A DNA stretch of 15,134 bases from an uncultured bacterium (lineage in GTDB: Bacteria; Cyanobacteriota; Vampirovibrionia; Gastranaerophilales; Gastranaerophilaceae), in the NCBI GenBank assembly GCA_949299435.1, contig CASGAK010000035.1:1-15134 (forward strand). The letters run 5' to 3'. The translations under genes were made by a program, and so were the position numbers. Positions 14,203 to 15,134 of this stretch are shown here, piece after piece (position 1 is the first letter of the stretch; each line of letters begins with the position of its first letter). The notes under the pieces are model-generated. The model ran no database searches. It worked only from the letters and a program-made list of their open reading frames with translations, and was not told the DNA's origin.

Positions 14203-14890
14203 CGGTAAAAAAATAAAAGCATTTACCCTGGCAGAAGTATTGATAACGTTAGGTATAATCGGGATAGTTGCAGCTATGACAATGCCTGTATTAATTGGAA
14301 AGTATCAAAAACATGTTGCGATAAATAGGGTTAAGAAAGCATATTCAGAACTATCACAAGCATTTCAGCGAGCACAGGCTGATTATGGTGATCCGAAAGA
14401 TTGGGTATATGAATTTTCAAGCAATGATGCTGAAAATAATAAGATGTTTATAGAAACTTATATTCTGCCATATATGAAAGGTTTGCAATTTTGTGGAATT
14501 GGAGATGAAGCAAAAGAAAAATGTGGTAATTCGGCTGGAGTATCTGCTTCATCATATTTTCTAGAGAATGGAACCACAATATCTTTTGCAGCTTACTCAA
14601 GAAATGATGTGGCAGTAATGACTGTTGATATAAACGGTAAAACACAACCAAATCGTCTTGGACGTGACAGATTTAATTTTGTTTTTAAATACGGGCAAAA
14701 TTCTCTACGACCCTATGGATATCAGGAAAATTTATCAAGAGATGAAATTATCAATGGATATGTTTATAATGATTTAGAAACTAAACCAACTTTAGCCTGT
14801 AAACATAATGCTGCCACAAACCCATATCATTCGTGTACTTTTTTATTATTTTATGATGGTTGGGAAATGAAACCTGATTATCCTTGGTAG
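14159..14890 (+). CDS. Prepilin-type protein B, out of frame with its normal start (phase-off)
   Basis: The body is a complete prepilin: a short leader ending KKIKA, cleavage before FTLAEVLITLGIIGIVAA with Glu at +5, and the amphipathic KKAYSELSQAFQRAQ. A globular domain follows with Cys pairs (FCGIGDEAKEKC and CKHNAATNPYHSC), and the end is CTFLLFYDGWEMKPDYPW. The mature protein has about 222 residues. The readable frame can be extended to TTG 14159, giving 243 residues, but that codon sits 17 bases from the Shine-Dalgarno, too far for normal use. The natural start is ATG 14146, which joins this frame only if the G run has 11 (or 8, 14) G. The assembly has 12, so the gene is probably silent or expressed at a low level through slippage. 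An assembly error in the homopolymer is the main alternative. The intact body argues against a decayed pseudogene. Confidence 0.85.
   Translation: MNLRGGGAPQKYPLNGKKIKAFTLAEVLITLGIIGIVAAMTMPVLIGKYQKHVAINRVKKAYSELSQAFQRAQADYGDPKDWVYEFSSNDAENNKMFIETYILPYMKGLQFCGIGDEAKEKCGNSAGVSASSYFLENGTTISFAAYSRNDVAVMTVDINGKTQPNRLGRDRFNFVFKYGQNSLRPYGYQENLSRDEIINGYVYNDLETKPTLACKHNAATNPYHSCTFLLFYDGWEMKPDYPW
14169..14180 (+). repeat. Homopolymer of 12 G in the prepilin B leader codons (frame closed)
   Basis: Twelve G follow TTTAC. Loss of one G opens the frame from ATG 14146 into the prepilin. Gain of one (13 G) leads to TAA about eight codons after the run, so only one length in three is productive. Confidence 0.9.
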
Positions 14891-15022
14891 TAGAAATTTA
14901 CTATTTATGCCTTAGTTTTGCCGGTATGGATACTTTGCTTGAGATACCAATCAAAAAATACGAATGCTAATACTTGTTGTAGAATTTTGTTTGAGAAAGT
15001 CGAGAGCAAGGCTGATAGGTGG

Positions 15023-15038
15023 CAAAAGTTTGCTTTTG
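15023..15038 (+). terminator. Possible weak terminator after prepilin B
   Basis: CAAAAG (15023-15028) pairs with CTTTTG (15033-15038) around TTTG, then ATTTCTT follows. The stem is AT-rich, so strength is doubtful. It is the only hairpin with a T-rich tail between prepilin B and rnpB. The rest of 14891-15061 holds nothing I recognise. Confidence 0.35.
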
Positions 15039-15043
15039 ATTTC

Positions 15044-15061
15044 TTAAAAATAAAAAATAAA
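15044..15061 (-). terminator. T-rich tract ending rnpB transcription
   Basis: On the minus strand the RNA 3' strand CGGGCTGC is followed at once by TTTATTTTTTATTTTT. A stem formed by the P1 helix plus this tract would act as a rho-independent terminator. The partner strand lies outside the window. Confidence 0.5.
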
Positions 15062-15134
15062 GCAGCCCGTAAGCCGTGTTCTGTTTATAGATAATCATCT
15101 GTCTGGTATTGTGATTACTCACAATCTCTAGCGA
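15062..15134 (-). ncRNA. rnpB: RNase P RNA, 3' end only (cut by the window edge)
   Basis: RNase P RNA is the catalytic part of the enzyme that trims tRNA 5' ends. The minus strand carries the conserved 3' signature ACAGAACACGGCTTA (15070-15084), the strand that forms helix P4, followed by CGGGCTGC (15062-15069), which should be the 3' side of helix P1. Upstream is CAGACAGATGATTATC (15090-15105), also typical of the 3' third of bacterial RNase P RNA. Most of the gene, including the 5' P4 partner, lies beyond 15134. Confidence 0.9.

Noticed and set aside
14923..14948. GGTAT/ATACC inverted repeat after prepilin B as terminator
   Set aside because: There are only five pairs, a 16-base loop and no T tract on the plus strand.
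14963..15046. Short frame MLILVVEFCLRKSRARLIGG and seven more residues downstream of prepilin B
   Set aside because: It has no ribosome site and no family resemblance. Its length is expected by chance.
1..15134. CRISPR array, tRNA genes, insertion sequence or prophage
   Set aside because: No regularly spaced repeats, cloverleaf-like segments with GTTCGA-type arms, transposase or phage proteins were found by eye on either strand.

Overview
This is an AT-rich bacterial chromosome segment. Several features suggest an uncultured gut-type relative of Cyanobacteria (Vampirovibrionia/Melainabacteria, order Gastranaerophilales): a TyrA that resembles cyanobacterial arogenate dehydrogenases, a GyrA with a variant box I associate with cyanobacteria, and two pseudopilin-like proteins with the FTLAEVLITLGIIGIVAA N-terminus and a W-E-x(3)-D-Y-P C-terminus that I associate with this group. 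This placement is from memory of the families and was not checked by a search.

Layout. 1-981: an AcsE-type methyltetrahydrofolate/corrinoid methyltransferase, plus strand, probably on a leaderless mRNA. 968-3600: a promoter inside the end of that gene drives an exported TPR-repeat protein, whose signal peptide only appears if translation starts at an ATT codon, and a translationally coupled small lipoprotein. 3728-3763: a strong bidirectional terminator. 3782-6331: gyrA, minus strand, TTG start. 6444-8864: proB-proA, the first two steps of proline synthesis, with proB apparently leaderless. 8902-9796: prepilin A. 9814-10606: tyrA. 10645-10669: a second bidirectional terminator. 10708-11418: an unrecognised repeat protein, minus strand. 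11593-13980: glyA followed by a wecA/tagO-like gene, minus strand, with a good promoter. 14071-14890: prepilin B. 15062-15134: the 3' end of rnpB (RNase P RNA), minus strand, cut by the window edge.

The most interesting feature is the pair of prepilin genes. About 100 bases of promoter, untranslated leader, Shine-Dalgarno, start codon and first codons are nearly the same at both loci, 5 kb apart, and end in a run of G: 11 G at locus A and 12 G at locus B. With 11 G the ATG-started frame runs into the prepilin. With 12 G it stops after 18 codons. At each locus both wrong frames meet early stops. The run lies in the leader peptide removed by prepilin peptidase, so length changes switch the gene on or off without changing the mature pilin. 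As written, A reads as ON and B as OFF. This looks like a phase-variable pilin family sharing one regulatory and leader cassette, to be tested against raw reads because homopolymer errors could mimic it.

The remaining genes are housekeeping: one-carbon metabolism (the acsE-like gene and glyA), proline and tyrosine synthesis, DNA topology, a polyprenyl-linked sugar carrier, and tRNA processing. No tRNA, CRISPR array, insertion sequence or phage gene was seen, and no gene-free stretch exceeds about 230 bases.
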